Source: a virus. From it: a DNA stretch of 64,000 bases. The DNA lies in the IMG/VR virus record IMGVR_UViG_3300031669_005479, positions 1 through 64,000 of that record; one strand, given 5' to 3'. This document shows, in pieces, positions 41,801 through 50,162 of this stretch. A program made the translations under genes and the position numbers. Position 1 is the stretch's first letter, and every line of letters begins with the position of its first letter. A model generated the notes under the pieces. The model did not search any database, was not told where the DNA came from, and saw nothing but the letters and a program-made list of their open reading frames with translations.

Positions 41801-43209
41801 GATTCACGAGTGCCCTTTGATTTCCAAAAATAATTGGTATTAAGTAAAATTCTTCTCCAAAGTTCGACATCAATTTCAGCAGGAAGTATGTCTTCATTTA
41901 GGTTTCTTTCAACATCGTCAACAGTTAAAAAACTCTGAACCAATTCTTCTTCATTAACTAACGAAAAATAATCCCAACCAAATGTTCTTGACATATTCTT
42001 AACTAATTGGTCTGGTATGTTATTTAACTTGTCATACGTTACTTTATTAATATAAACCAAAGAATCGATAAATTCTTTTATTTGATCAAATTCTCTTCCA
42101 TAAATTCTAAGTAATTTTGTAATTTTACCTTTCTCAGTAAAATCATATGTCTTAATTGATGTTGTAGTAAGAAATCTAGCAATTAAATCAGTTTTAATTT
42201 GATCATACTTAGAACCAATTGCCAAAACAATCTGTAAAAACTGTTGATACTGTGAAGTGTTGGTGTCAATATTATAGCCATCTGCTGTTGGCCAAAGTAT
42301 GTTCGTATCTGCATACACAATTGAACCATCATCAAGTAGCGTTGGATTTTTTAATGTAAATTTAAAACCTTTTGTATTGTCACGATATGAAACAATAAAT
42401 CTTTCATAATCATTTAATAATGCTCTAAATTCTTCAAAAACAATATTATTAGGCTTAATATGAAAACTAAGTTTACCATATATTTCGGTTGTGGTCGTAT
42501 CAATGCCTAGTTGTGTAAATGGGTTACCAATTACCTGAAACCTTAAAAAATTTTGCAAAAGACCGTTATTGCTATTGGTTGTATTTCCAGTAAATCCAAC
42601 AACCGCATACGATACATCTGGTTCCAATAATTTAGTTATTACGTATTGACCATATGAAATATTTAAATTTTTCAGTATATTATTATCTGGTATTGTTACG
42701 TTTCCAGCATTATACACTAATCCAAACGTATTTGTCAATGAAGAAATTGGAACATAAAATGTAGTAACATTAGTAATTGAATCATATGCATTTGTTAAAC
42801 CAGATGGTAAATAAAATGTATTTGTGCCACCAAAATTCATTTCAGAATTAGCATATAGGCTGGCAGGATATGCCAAAATAATATTTTGTATTGATACTCT
42901 TAAAAACTCGTATGCTGAACCAAATCTAACAAATGTATTTAAATCTGATCTATCTAAATTAAGTACTGCTTTTGTTGAATAATCATGTAATATTTGTGAT
43001 TGAATTTCAGAAACACCCATTGTGTCCAATGTAACAGTACGAACAAAACTACTTAATGTATTCGTGTAATCTACTGTTGTCTTACCATCAAAATTAGATG
43101 TAACATTAAAACTACCAAACGTAAATATTGTTTTTGATGGAAAATCATTAAAGTTTGTTCCATTTAAATTTGGGTCGAGATTTGTATTAATTACTTTTAC
43201 TTTTGCCAC
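38827..43209 (-). CDS. Giant tail/baseplate protein with FN3-like, BACON and Cys-rich domains (1460 aa)
   Basis: The start codon is GTG (43207-43209). The first ~1000 residues are a baseplate/tail scaffold (FLLIGIPEPFINITEYVYTVEG near 480 recalls wedge-type proteins). An FN3-like unit lies at about 1080-1165. A BACON-like Ig domain lies at about 1220-1303 (SWITPS, then AANSGLARSG and TINQLG). The final ~150 residues are Cys-rich. BACON domains are typical of Bacteroidota enzymes and phages and may bind carbohydrate or mucin. Confidence 0.72.
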   Translation of the reverse strand: MAKVKVINTNLDPNLNGTNFNDFPSKTIFTFGSFNVTSNFDGKTTVDYTNTLSSFVRTVTLDTMGVSEIQSQILHDYSTKAVLNLDRSDLNTFVRFGSAYEFLRVSIQNIILAYPASLYANSEMNFGGTNTFYLPSGLTNAYDSITNVTTFYVPISSLTNTFGLVYNAGNVTIPDNNILKNLNISYGQYVITKLLEPDVSYAVVGFTGNTTNSNNGLLQNFLRFQVIGNPFTQLGIDTTTTEIYGKLSFHIKPNNIVFEEFRALLNDYERFIVSYRDNTKGFKFTLKNPTLLDDGSIVYADTNILWPTADGYNIDTNTSQYQQFLQIVLAIGSKYDQIKTDLIARFLTTTSIKTYDFTEKGKITKLLRIYGREFDQIKEFIDSLVYINKVTYDKLNNIPDQLVKNMSRTFGWDYFSLVNEEELVQSFLTVDDVERNLNEDILPAEIDVELWRRILLNTNYFWKSKGTRESIKSMFLLIGIPEPFINITEYVYTVEGKINPNTVPFAQQDFPTNSLPYDTSGYPVAPLETNNFYFQISGNSDSGQRYLDVFRMAGFKLSATVDNKKSWIRAGETIRVDDTTPQYYQEDSKLVINTKEVDIALDTARGIEYDVYKYIQEDYKANNSGYTLPYSYVNVSLNYTGQQNTFTLPYTVNEIQGDFEVRYNGILLNAPKTGATGNTLTNADYSVTGNQFTLLTENATTSGNRRDVIQATLIYTGGTQPVTGITVQYIVTRIKSNPSGTAIPLPSYPRGDLQLTINGIALTKGSSQFNADYILDPNNSVDSSQIIIQNPDVISFLSTNPEIQVAYVQVAGSNDINLRSEIVRIDSFNTSKIYFNNSANKYVYKLNYKASKTEDIKFLVDGIALEPYRDYDINVMNPFEVFLPKGLRYGTVISVYYLVGGNSVFTPAISDDFGIGDISNLSFLEFLDLVQRKMVNARNRKTISNFNGGWYPTILKIYELYMQRSLLPTGDTLHSNGYTFENLYPFLSKYNAFFQRFVDQLLSATIIVRKGGLLIRNSIFTKQKFTYKRGVNVSGVVYSTPLVTYDNIEAGNLNERTTLQYFGDDGSMFVIPQKLSNISVDTVAGSAGIGSLLNIGGENIVGYEQLTQYGMQYRILGATTWTQYPLIDGYTDAYNLSITGLTEDTTYEYRAIVIADTVSATGNTLLLKTLTSVLPVPSGHTVQNTSYSSTSLIGTGGKDIQRYSDIAWYGMQYRCVGTPDITITPTTYSSISSAGTTCPVTIYGPTWDTYTTSGNTSWITPSISVAPSPLGTVNNLTIAANSGLARSGVVKYSPLVGTPKCVTINQLGNPLYQKQVILSGCTGYPTYPDYPTCLSGSNCGVILAPEMTAGESFYATFNYHMCKPFATNTSKICAEVKCGNTVVYSCAYTGVNACNLTGTFGTKLITYNDYVNHCWNVMVCTVAAYPTTNQSLSCVSISNITNNVGQFTLGGLNSLCMQYT

Positions 43210-43225
43210 AGTCTTTTCAATTTAC

Positions 43226-43234
43226 TATAAATAC
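43226..43234 (-). promoter_or_regulatory. GTATTTATA late-type motif
   Basis: The minus strand reads GTATTTATA 16 bases before the GTG start of the giant tail protein. Confidence 0.65.
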
Positions 43235-43246
43235 AATAAAATAAAA

Positions 43247-43276
43247 AATCCTAACTCTTTTTTGAATTAGGATTTT
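43247..43276 (-). terminator. Terminator after 43294-44208
   Basis: AATCCTAACTC (43248-43258) and GAATTAGGATT (43264-43274) pair with one mismatch over a 5-base loop, followed on the minus strand by TTTTTTATTTT. Confidence 0.75.
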
Positions 43277-43293
43277 TGAATGTGTGTTCAACA

Positions 43294-44208
43294 CTATTGT
43301 TGCACGTCACTAGTAACAACATCAAAGTCTTGTGTGGCATCAATGTTCGTCCTTCTTTCTTTCACTTCAAATAATGGTACGTCTCCAATATCATTTTTTA
43401 TTTCATAAATATTGAATTGTCTAGTAATAATTCTATTCGAATCATAGTATGTTAAAATACCATTATCAACATCCTTAATTTGCTCACCACCAACTAAATC
43501 AGAAAGTGTATCGATTGTATTTTGAACCATATCAATTTCAATCACCAATGGTGAAAAGAACGTATTTGATATTAAAATAGTTTGATTTGGAGTTCCAATA
43601 AATGGCGAAACATTCGCTTTTAAATCTGAACTGCTACTTGGTGTTAACTGCAAAAATATTAATGTACCACTATCATCAAACTTGTATCTAATTGACTTTT
43701 GGTTGGTATTGCCAATATTATCGCTAATTGGAACCACTTTATTTGAAGTTACCACGTATCGAAGAACATTTCTTTGTTTTAAATTTGTTGTTGGGTCAAC
43801 ATATTCAATACGATAGCCTTGTAGTGCATTATTTGCCCTTAATCCTTCAGGTAAACTATTCATATCCAACACAATTCCTCTTATATTGGGTAGCGATGAC
43901 AAAACACTACAATCGATAATTGTTGTTACGACTTTTTTTGGTCTAATATATACCGTATATATGCCCAAATTACTAAATACAGATGCAGGTAATCTCAAAT
44001 TATATAATCCTTCTAATAAGTTTTCATTACCTGAAACATATGAAGTATCATCACTCGGTAAATAATTATATGATAGTAATTGCGTTGCATCTAACTTATA
44101 GATGGTATCATTAATTGTTTCCCTATCGGGTGTATAATTATAGTAAATATCGATATCATCAATACTTACATCTGAAGGTCTTGTTATGCCATAAACGCCT
44201 ACTGCCAT
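43294..44208 (-). CDS. Virion structural protein (304 aa)
   Basis: Beta-rich protein with YNYTPDRETINDTIYKLD near the N-terminus and IVLDMNSLPEGLRANNALQGYRIEY in the middle. No enzyme motif. It ends one base before the start region of the next structural gene's stop and lies within the baseplate cluster. A neck, fibre-adaptor or baseplate role is likely. Confidence 0.6.
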   Translation of the reverse strand: MAVGVYGITRPSDVSIDDIDIYYNYTPDRETINDTIYKLDATQLLSYNYLPSDDTSYVSGNENLLEGLYNLRLPASVFSNLGIYTVYIRPKKVVTTIIDCSVLSSLPNIRGIVLDMNSLPEGLRANNALQGYRIEYVDPTTNLKQRNVLRYVVTSNKVVPISDNIGNTNQKSIRYKFDDSGTLIFLQLTPSSSSDLKANVSPFIGTPNQTILISNTFFSPLVIEIDMVQNTIDTLSDLVGGEQIKDVDNGILTYYDSNRIITRQFNIYEIKNDIGDVPLFEVKERRTNIDATQDFDVVTSDVQQ

Positions 44209-44209
44209 T

Positions 44210-44656
44210 TTACGTATTATTAATTATATTAAAAAATTTTCCACCTGCATATGTTAATAAATCGTTTAAATTTTTTATATACTCTAATCTATAATTCATA
44301 TCAAATGCAGATAACTCTTGTCTTACTATAAATACATCATCATTAATTTTTGGATTACTAACAATATTTTCTTTATTAGGGTCTTGATAATAATATGTGC
44401 TAATAAAATCTGGACTATCTGTTCCTTGTGGAGTATATGTAAATGTGGTTCCAGTTGTAGAACCAGTATATATATCGACATATTTAATTCCACCAATATA
44501 ATATGTAACAGTATTACCAGAAACTGAATTGTTAAAATCTACACCATCGTTAGTAATACTGCCATTACCAAAATATTGCTGACTAAAGGGCACATTAATG
44601 GCATATTTCTTTAACTCAGAGAGTCTACTATTACTTGTTGAACCAGTTGCTACCAT
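44210..44656 (-). CDS. Virion structural protein (148 aa)
   Basis: The start is set at ATG 44656 (MVATGSTSN), just below a GTATTTATG motif; the 10-residue longer form to 44686 spans that motif. The protein is Thr/Gly-rich and beta-type (YYIGGIKYVDIYTGSTTG). It is coupled to the 43294 gene by one base. Confidence 0.6.
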   Translation of the reverse strand: MVATGSTSNSRLSELKKYAINVPFSQQYFGNGSITNDGVDFNNSVSGNTVTYYIGGIKYVDIYTGSTTGTTFTYTPQGTDSPDFISTYYYQDPNKENIVSNPKINDDVFIVRQELSAFDMNYRLEYIKNLNDLLTYAGGKFFNIINNT

Positions 44657-44660
44657 ATTT

Positions 44661-45554
44661 TCATAAATACTTATTTTCAAATGCACTAATTATTTGAGAA
44701 TGTTCTGGAAAAAATTTTTGTATTTTAAATTTAATCTTTTCAATGATATCACTTCTATATTTAGAATAACCCAATAGATGTGAGTATCCAATTTTAGATG
44801 GTAATGTCGAATACCAATGTTCTCGATCAAAACCATGTTCAATTATACTACTATATGGAATAATTTCAAATGGCTCAATATTATTTTCCTTTAGCACATA
44901 ATATAACAATGATTGTTCTGCAAGTAAAAACATTCCCTCATATTTTCGTCTATTATATTGAAATTCGTTACTATTTGAAATATCGAATAAAATCTCCTTT
45001 ACTTTATTGGTATAATCATTTTTCAATTTCATATCGTTAAAACCGACAACACCACAATTATATGCATAGCATCCATATTTTTCCCAATCAATGCCATGAT
45101 CAAAATTTTTGAATGGGTTTATGCAGTTAACATATAAGTCAAAAAATAGATTTCCAATGGTTTTTTCATTTTCAACAGATTGAACGACAGCAGAAAACTT
45201 ACCATTAATTAAATTATCACCAATTATATCTCTAAATAAAAAAACATCACCATCAATATGAACATATGGCTCAGTCATTAATGCATGCGTTTTAATTTTA
45301 CCCCAAATCCAAAATTTGGAACTAATTCCATCATCATCAAAGTCAATAATGTGTATTTTATCATACGGAATTAATGAATATATATCATATGCATTTTTAT
45401 CGCAATATAGTTCAATTTCATATCCCAATTTTTTTATAAGTAATGCACTAAGAAAATAAGAATAAAAATTTTTAATCAAATATTTTTCATCATATTTATT
45501 GTCAAAATTTTTGTCAATTGATGGTGTTGACCATAATGAGTGTATATATTTCAT
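44661..45554 (-). CDS. Glycosyltransferase, GT-A-like (DUF6734-like)
   Basis: An HIDGDVFLF motif near residue 98 contains the DxD metal site of GT-A enzymes. FDDDGISSKFWIWGKIKTHALM precedes it, and an AYNCGVVGFND strand and EQSLLYYVL helix follow, as in DUF6734-type glycosyltransferases of Bacteroidota. The sugar and acceptor are unknown; it may modify virion proteins or host glycans. It is inserted between structural genes. Confidence 0.7.
   Translation of the reverse strand: MKYIHSLWSTPSIDKNFDNKYDEKYLIKNFYSYFLSALLIKKLGYEIELYCDKNAYDIYSLIPYDKIHIIDFDDDGISSKFWIWGKIKTHALMTEPYVHIDGDVFLFRDIIGDNLINGKFSAVVQSVENEKTIGNLFFDLYVNCINPFKNFDHGIDWEKYGCYAYNCGVVGFNDMKLKNDYTNKVKEILFDISNSNEFQYNRRKYEGMFLLAEQSLLYYVLKENNIEPFEIIPYSSIIEHGFDREHWYSTLPSKIGYSHLLGYSKYRSDIIEKIKFKIQKFFPEHSQIISAFENKYL
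44662..44670 (-). promoter_or_regulatory. GTATTTATG late-type motif
   Basis: The minus strand reads GTATTTATG five bases before ATG 44656. It helps decide that start. Confidence 0.5.
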
Positions 45555-45556
45555 AA

Positions 45557-45808
45557 TTATATATATAAATCGTTCATTAGTAGTGATTCGCCCATTCCAT
45601 ATGCATCGTTTACATCATTTCCATATCCATCATAACCATAGCCATAATATGGTATCGGTAGTGAATCAAAAAATCCCCAATGATGCGCATCCTGAGTTAA
45701 CAATACCTTAAAATAATAAATTTTTGTCAAATCGGGAATAATAATTATATCATTACCTGTTTTTCCTGTTGTTAATGCCTGTAATATGGTTTTTCTAATA
45801 AATTCCAT
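45557..45808 (-). CDS. Small baseplate-region protein (83 aa)
   Basis: The N-terminal 40 residues are helical/beta and the C-terminal half is very rich in Tyr, Gly and Asp. Its ATG is one base from the stop of the gp6-like gene (overlap at 45808). It may fill the position of a small wedge protein such as gp53, but this is positional only. Confidence 0.45.
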   Translation of the reverse strand: MEFIRKTILQALTTGKTGNDIIIIPDLTKIYYFKVLLTQDAHHWGFFDSLPIPYYGYGYDGYGNDVNDAYGMGESLLMNDLYI

Positions 45809-47658
45809 TATCCTACCTTCTTTCTCATCAACACTTTAATATCCTTTTCAGGATACTTAATTTCAAACATTGAATCTTGTGTTGAATGTATTGTATTATT
45901 TTGAACAATAATTTGACCAGTAGTGTTATTTGAAACAGATTGTGAAATTGGATTATTTGAATATTGACCACCAACCTTATTATATACTGTAATTCCGACA
46001 ATGTTCACAACACCATTTGCAGTAAGTATTTCTGTTTGTAGTGGACCCAAAAAAATATCTTGGTTCATCTCATGCGTATTAATATCCAAATAATTACTAA
46101 CTAATGTTATAATACTATTTGCAATTGTATTGTCTGCAATATTTTCAACATATACGTCAATATCAAATGCTAGATTAAATATTTTTCCATCTTTAATTTC
46201 AATATAATCATTAATCATGCGATATTGACTTAAATATTCGGCAATATTTGTCTTTAATAGTGAATTACTTGTATTGGATAATTTTCCATCATCACCTATA
46301 TCAAGAATTGAAATTACAACTTTATTATTTTCTTTATATGCGTTAGCACGAAATGGAGACCCATACTTACCAGGCATTTTGTATATCTGTAATAAATAAT
46401 CAGTAAGCGTTACATCCCTAAATTGACTAGAAAAATTATATTTAACTAATTGCCTGATTTGCTCAACACTTAGTCCATCATTTCCACCAATAGCAGGAAT
46501 TGGATTTGTTACAGTTAAACTTCTTTTTACGATTTGATTATAACTTTGATTAGCACCCGCTACTGTTAAATTATAATTACCAAGTTTAGTTAGAACATTA
46601 CTACCAATATTTGAACTACTACCACCACCAGTTCTATATCGAACAAATAGTGTATAATTTGCTTTTAATTTTTCACCTAATGCCGTATTATTTAAAAAGT
46701 TTTCAAGAAAATATCGGTTACTAACTCCTTCTTTAAGAAATCCTTGTTGAAACGCATTAACATCTGCATTACCAGAACCAAAAGTTAATTTACAATATCC
46801 GTTTGGAGTGAATTCCTTAATGAATTTTTTCGTTACATCAATCCATGTTGCCGCCTTAATTCCCTGTGTATTAGTGTTTGCACTAGAACTCTGATAATCG
46901 TCAACAAATACTCTTTGTTGTGCAAGAAAGTCAACTTCATAAAATCTAACATTTGTGTTATAAAATTCACTAATGTCTGGATTTGTAGCATAGTTCGTTC
47001 CTTCCAATAAAATTACGCTTTCAATTTCAATAACATCTGGGTCGGGTAACGTAATGCTAAAAAATGGAATAACATCTGCACTATTAATAATTCTTTTATA
47101 TATGTTGGTGCTTCCATTCAAAACAACTTCTCTTTTTGTTACAGAGTAGTTCATAACAATACCATTTGTATCTAAAACAGGTAATATTCTACGATTAGGA
47201 TCACCTAAGCTACTATTTGAAGAATTCCAATCAATATTTTCTTGAATTTCAAAAACCTTTCCACCTCCAACAACCTGTGCACCATTATCTAACACAGGGT
47301 AATAACTAGCATCAGGTGCATTTCCTAATACTGGAACTGTAACAGTAAAATCAACAACTGTAACACTAGGTCTTCTTGGTGGAATATTAAATCCCATATT
47401 TTTTGCAATATTCAAAATAGATGATCTTTGTTGAGCATATTCTAATTGGGTTTCTTGAAATATTCTATCGGTATTTATTGATAAATTATTCGTTACACCA
47501 GCATTTAAGTCAATTAACATTGCACCAACACTCGAATCAGTAAAATCAGATAAAATTTCTGGATATGCCTGTTGAATGTATGATATTAAATCTGTTCTAA
47601 TGTCACCGAAAGTCCTACTTCCGTATTGTATTATATTTGTTGTGGTATCAGTTGCCAT
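45808..47658 (-). CDS. Baseplate wedge protein, gp6/J-like (616 aa)
   Basis: The N-terminus (DLISYIQQAYPEILSDFTDSSVGAMLIDLNAGVT, then NLSINTDRIFQETQLEYAQQR) and the middle (IGGNDGLSVEQIRQL...FSSQFRDVTLTDYL) match the gp6/baseplate-J family that forms the inner ring of contractile tails. Length 616 aa, near that of T4 gp6. It follows the gp25-like gene, as in T4. Confidence 0.88.
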   Translation of the reverse strand: MATDTTTNIIQYGSRTFGDIRTDLISYIQQAYPEILSDFTDSSVGAMLIDLNAGVTNNLSINTDRIFQETQLEYAQQRSSILNIAKNMGFNIPPRRPSVTVVDFTVTVPVLGNAPDASYYPVLDNGAQVVGGGKVFEIQENIDWNSSNSSLGDPNRRILPVLDTNGIVMNYSVTKREVVLNGSTNIYKRIINSADVIPFFSITLPDPDVIEIESVILLEGTNYATNPDISEFYNTNVRFYEVDFLAQQRVFVDDYQSSSANTNTQGIKAATWIDVTKKFIKEFTPNGYCKLTFGSGNADVNAFQQGFLKEGVSNRYFLENFLNNTALGEKLKANYTLFVRYRTGGGSSSNIGSNVLTKLGNYNLTVAGANQSYNQIVKRSLTVTNPIPAIGGNDGLSVEQIRQLVKYNFSSQFRDVTLTDYLLQIYKMPGKYGSPFRANAYKENNKVVISILDIGDDGKLSNTSNSLLKTNIAEYLSQYRMINDYIEIKDGKIFNLAFDIDVYVENIADNTIANSIITLVSNYLDINTHEMNQDIFLGPLQTEILTANGVVNIVGITVYNKVGGQYSNNPISQSVSNNTTGQIIVQNNTIHSTQDSMFEIKYPEKDIKVLMRKKVG

Positions 47659-47668
47659 ATTTTTTATA

Positions 47669-48073
47669 TTAAAAATTTAAATTAAGTTCACCTTGCTCAC
47701 TAAGACTCGCTTCTGCATAAACGAATTTGACATTAACATTAAGTTGATTATCAGGTATTGATTCACCATTATCGTCATAGTTCCAATTAAAATTCACCGC
47801 AGTAATTTTTAATTCTGGAATATACAACGCAACAGTATTTTTAATTTCTTCCTCAACTTGACCTGCAGTCAAGTTATCGTTAGGCTCAAAAACATATCTC
47901 AATAAATTTGTACCAAAGTCTGATTCATAATATCTTTCCCCCTTTTGTGTTAACAACAACAATAATAAATTAGATGTATAGGAATTCTTTGTCACACGAT
48001 TCATTGCAATAAAACTATTTGTAGAATTATCGTCTTGAAATGGATAAGTAATATTATATGAATTCATTGCCAT
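47669..48073 (-). CDS. Baseplate protein gp25-like
   Basis: It carries YTSNLLLLLLTQKGERYYESDFGTNLLRYVFEPND, the characteristic gp25 signature, near residues 29-63. Length 134 aa matches the family. It is part of the wedge and contacts the sheath. A GTATTTATA motif lies 16 bases upstream, directly after a terminator. Confidence 0.92.
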   Translation of the reverse strand: MAMNSYNITYPFQDDNSTNSFIAMNRVTKNSYTSNLLLLLLTQKGERYYESDFGTNLLRYVFEPNDNLTAGQVEEEIKNTVALYIPELKITAVNFNWNYDDNGESIPDNQLNVNVKFVYAEASLSEQGELNLNF

Positions 48074-48089
48074 AATACCATATGTTTTC

Positions 48090-48098
48090 TATAAATAC
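48090..48098 (-). promoter_or_regulatory. GTATTTATA late-type motif
   Basis: The minus strand reads GTATTTATA 16 bases before ATG 48073, just below the terminator T-tract. Confidence 0.7.
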
Positions 48099-48106
48099 TT
48101 ATAAAC

Positions 48107-48143
48107 AAAAAAATCCCGACAATTAATTGTCGGGATTTTTTAT
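48107..48143. terminator. Strong terminator, bidirectional
   Basis: ATCCCGACAATT (48113-48124) and AATTGTCGGGAT (48125-48136) form a perfect 12-bp palindrome with T-tracts on both sides; it ends the 48159 gene. Confidence 0.85.
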
Positions 48144-48158
48144 TTTCACGATTAAGAT

Positions 48159-48623
48159 TTAAAATTGCTTCTTTTTTCTACCTTTCTTGGCCTTTGCCTG
48201 ATTCTTAGCCTCATCTTCTTGCTGTTTTTTTGCATCAAAAAGACTTTTAATTGACTCGTGCAACACAATAATCGGTTCGTGTCCATACTTTTGCAATACA
48301 CCAGTATGCGTATTAAAATTTGGTTTTTCTAGTGAAACTGCATCACTTTCACTAACACTAACACCTGCAAGACATTCTACAATAGCCATTTCTTGCATAT
48401 CCACTGGTAGTTGATTAAGAATTTCTTCATTAAAAACTACGGCAAAATTTATGCCATTTGTTAATATCTCTACGATATCATTAGTTTTTACAATCCGATA
48501 CAATTCCTTTTGTTTGGTATTACACAATACTTCAAACTCAATCCATTGCGGTATTGTAGTTTCGTCTCTAACTTTGTCAAAGAGACTAATCACATCTTCA
48601 GATGCTTTTTCAATTTTTGCCAT
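48159..48623 (-). CDS. Hypothetical structural-cluster protein (154 aa)
   Basis: Acidic middle and a Lys/Ala/Gln-rich basic tail (KKGRKKKQF). The segment VECLAGVSVSES occupies the place where some phage proteins have a metallopeptidase-like helix, but no HExxH is present. Conserved-looking 'GVLQKYGHEPII' near residue 108. Function unknown. Confidence 0.55.
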   Translation of the reverse strand: MAKIEKASEDVISLFDKVRDETTIPQWIEFEVLCNTKQKELYRIVKTNDIVEILTNGINFAVVFNEEILNQLPVDMQEMAIVECLAGVSVSESDAVSLEKPNFNTHTGVLQKYGHEPIIVLHESIKSLFDAKKQQEDEAKNQAKAKKGRKKKQF

Positions 48624-48634
48624 AAAAATTATTT

Positions 48635-49075
48635 TTAATTGTTAATAAATGAACTATATTTTGATTTAAGTTCTTCAAGTTTTAATTGTAATAGAACAAA
48701 TGTTGGATTTTTAGATTTAATTTCTTCATCAAATCTTTCATCAAGTTCTGATACAAATGAAATTACGTCAGAAATACTTGCAATTACCATATCATCCATG
48801 TCAATCAAAATTGCCAATTGTTTATTGACAGTATCTTCCATTTTTAATTTTGCCATATTTTGTTCATATTGTGAATTGAGTGCAAGTTCATCTTCGGCAC
48901 TTGGAGTAACTAAACCAAGTTTAGATAATTTATCAGTATTAGTTTGGTTATTATCACTAATAACTACTTTACTTGCCAACTCATTTATTTCAACAATTTT
49001 TTTTGCTGCATCTGAATTAAATTCACCTGTATTCACAGCATTTTGTAAATTTTTTAAAAATTCTGATTGTGCCAT
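48635..49075 (-). CDS. Helical hypothetical protein (146 aa)
   Basis: Glu/Ser/Leu-rich helical protein, acidic, with coiled-coil character. An antisense frame of the same length exists on the plus strand but has no codon or leader support. It may be an assembly factor of the baseplate; no family is recognised. Confidence 0.55.
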   Translation of the reverse strand: MAQSEFLKNLQNAVNTGEFNSDAAKKIVEINELASKVVISDNNQTNTDKLSKLGLVTPSAEDELALNSQYEQNMAKLKMEDTVNKQLAILIDMDDMVIASISDVISFVSELDERFDEEIKSKNPTFVLLQLKLEELKSKYSSFINN

Positions 49076-49107
49076 ATAATATTTATTATTTATTTATTAT
49101 CTATTTA

Positions 49108-50157
49108 TTATCTATTTAAACTAGTATTTTCCATCTCAATTCCTTGAAATTTCCAAACTTCATGCGTATCGTTATATTTTATTCTTTTGATAAATTTAAT
49201 AATTCCAAATCCCATTAATTCACCATAATCATTTTTCACAAAGATACTTTTAATATTTGTAATTTCATTAAAAATTTCAGAATTTTCTTCAATATTTTCA
49301 GTATTAAACTTTATTGGAATGAAAAACTCTAACTGTCTATACTCAAAACCGATTTTTTTAACATGTAAAAATTCTGTTAATTGTTCAATTTTATTTACAA
49401 CATCCAACCCTTCTTCACGATAAACCTTAATCGGAAATTCAAATGTTTTCGACTTTTCAAGATTATCGTGTAACTCAAATACATTTTGTTTTTCAAATTC
49501 AAGAACATGATGTATTTCTGAGGTTTCGGTTTTTTCCACATTTAATTCAATTGGAATAAATTCCATATTATCTGTTTTTTTTACAACATCAAATATTTTT
49601 GATAATCCTGCTTCAATTGGAATATTATTAAAAATGTATAGAATTTCATAATCATCGTCTTTCGTACGCCTCTCTTCAAATTCTTGTGCAATTACTTCAC
49701 CAAGCGTTTTACCTGCATTCTTATGCTTACCATCAAAAAACCCATAGTGTTCATAACGACGACCATATGCATCCTTTTTATTTGCCCTATCAAGTCCCCT
49801 TTCAAGATTAAATGAATGTGAATTGCCATCAGTTGCATCTACCATAAAACGCATATGCTTATCTGTCGCAACAGCAAAATCATGGGGTGTAGAATTTTTC
49901 ATAAACCTATCTGCCTTTTTCAGTATTTCATAATATTCTTTAACATATTTCTCATCTGTTTGCCCAACATAAAATTTTTCAAGCACATTGTTTCTATGTC
50001 GCATTCTTTGGATTTTCTTACCACTCTCGTTACAAATGTTTGGGTCAGCTTTTAATATTTCTTCTTCAGTATTATGTAATGCAATACTAATATTAATTAA
50101 TACTGAGTGAATTTTTATATAAATCCAAAGTATAATATTTTTAAAAATAGTTTTCAT
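49108..50157 (-). CDS. Hypothetical protein with N-terminal hydrophobic helix (349 aa)
   Basis: Residues 5-25 are hydrophobic, then the chain is charged: IQRMRHRNNVLEKFY, a segment with RFMVDATDGNSHSFNLERGL, and repeated Glu/Phe stretches around 180-250. No catalytic motif is recognised. It lies six bases after the glycosyltransferase gene. Confidence 0.5.
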   Translation of the reverse strand: MKTIFKNIILWIYIKIHSVLINISIALHNTEEEILKADPNICNESGKKIQRMRHRNNVLEKFYVGQTDEKYVKEYYEILKKADRFMKNSTPHDFAVATDKHMRFMVDATDGNSHSFNLERGLDRANKKDAYGRRYEHYGFFDGKHKNAGKTLGEVIAQEFEERRTKDDDYEILYIFNNIPIEAGLSKIFDVVKKTDNMEFIPIELNVEKTETSEIHHVLEFEKQNVFELHDNLEKSKTFEFPIKVYREEGLDVVNKIEQLTEFLHVKKIGFEYRQLEFFIPIKFNTENIEENSEIFNEITNIKSIFVKNDYGELMGFGIIKFIKRIKYNDTHEVWKFQGIEMENTSLNR

Positions 50158-50162
50158 TAATA

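Noticed and set aside
48639-49079. Plus-strand 146-codon ORF exactly opposite the 48635-49075 gene
   Set aside because: It is the complement of a Ser/Glu-rich gene, with a Ser/Leu-rich low-complexity product, no leader or promoter, and opposite direction to its operon.
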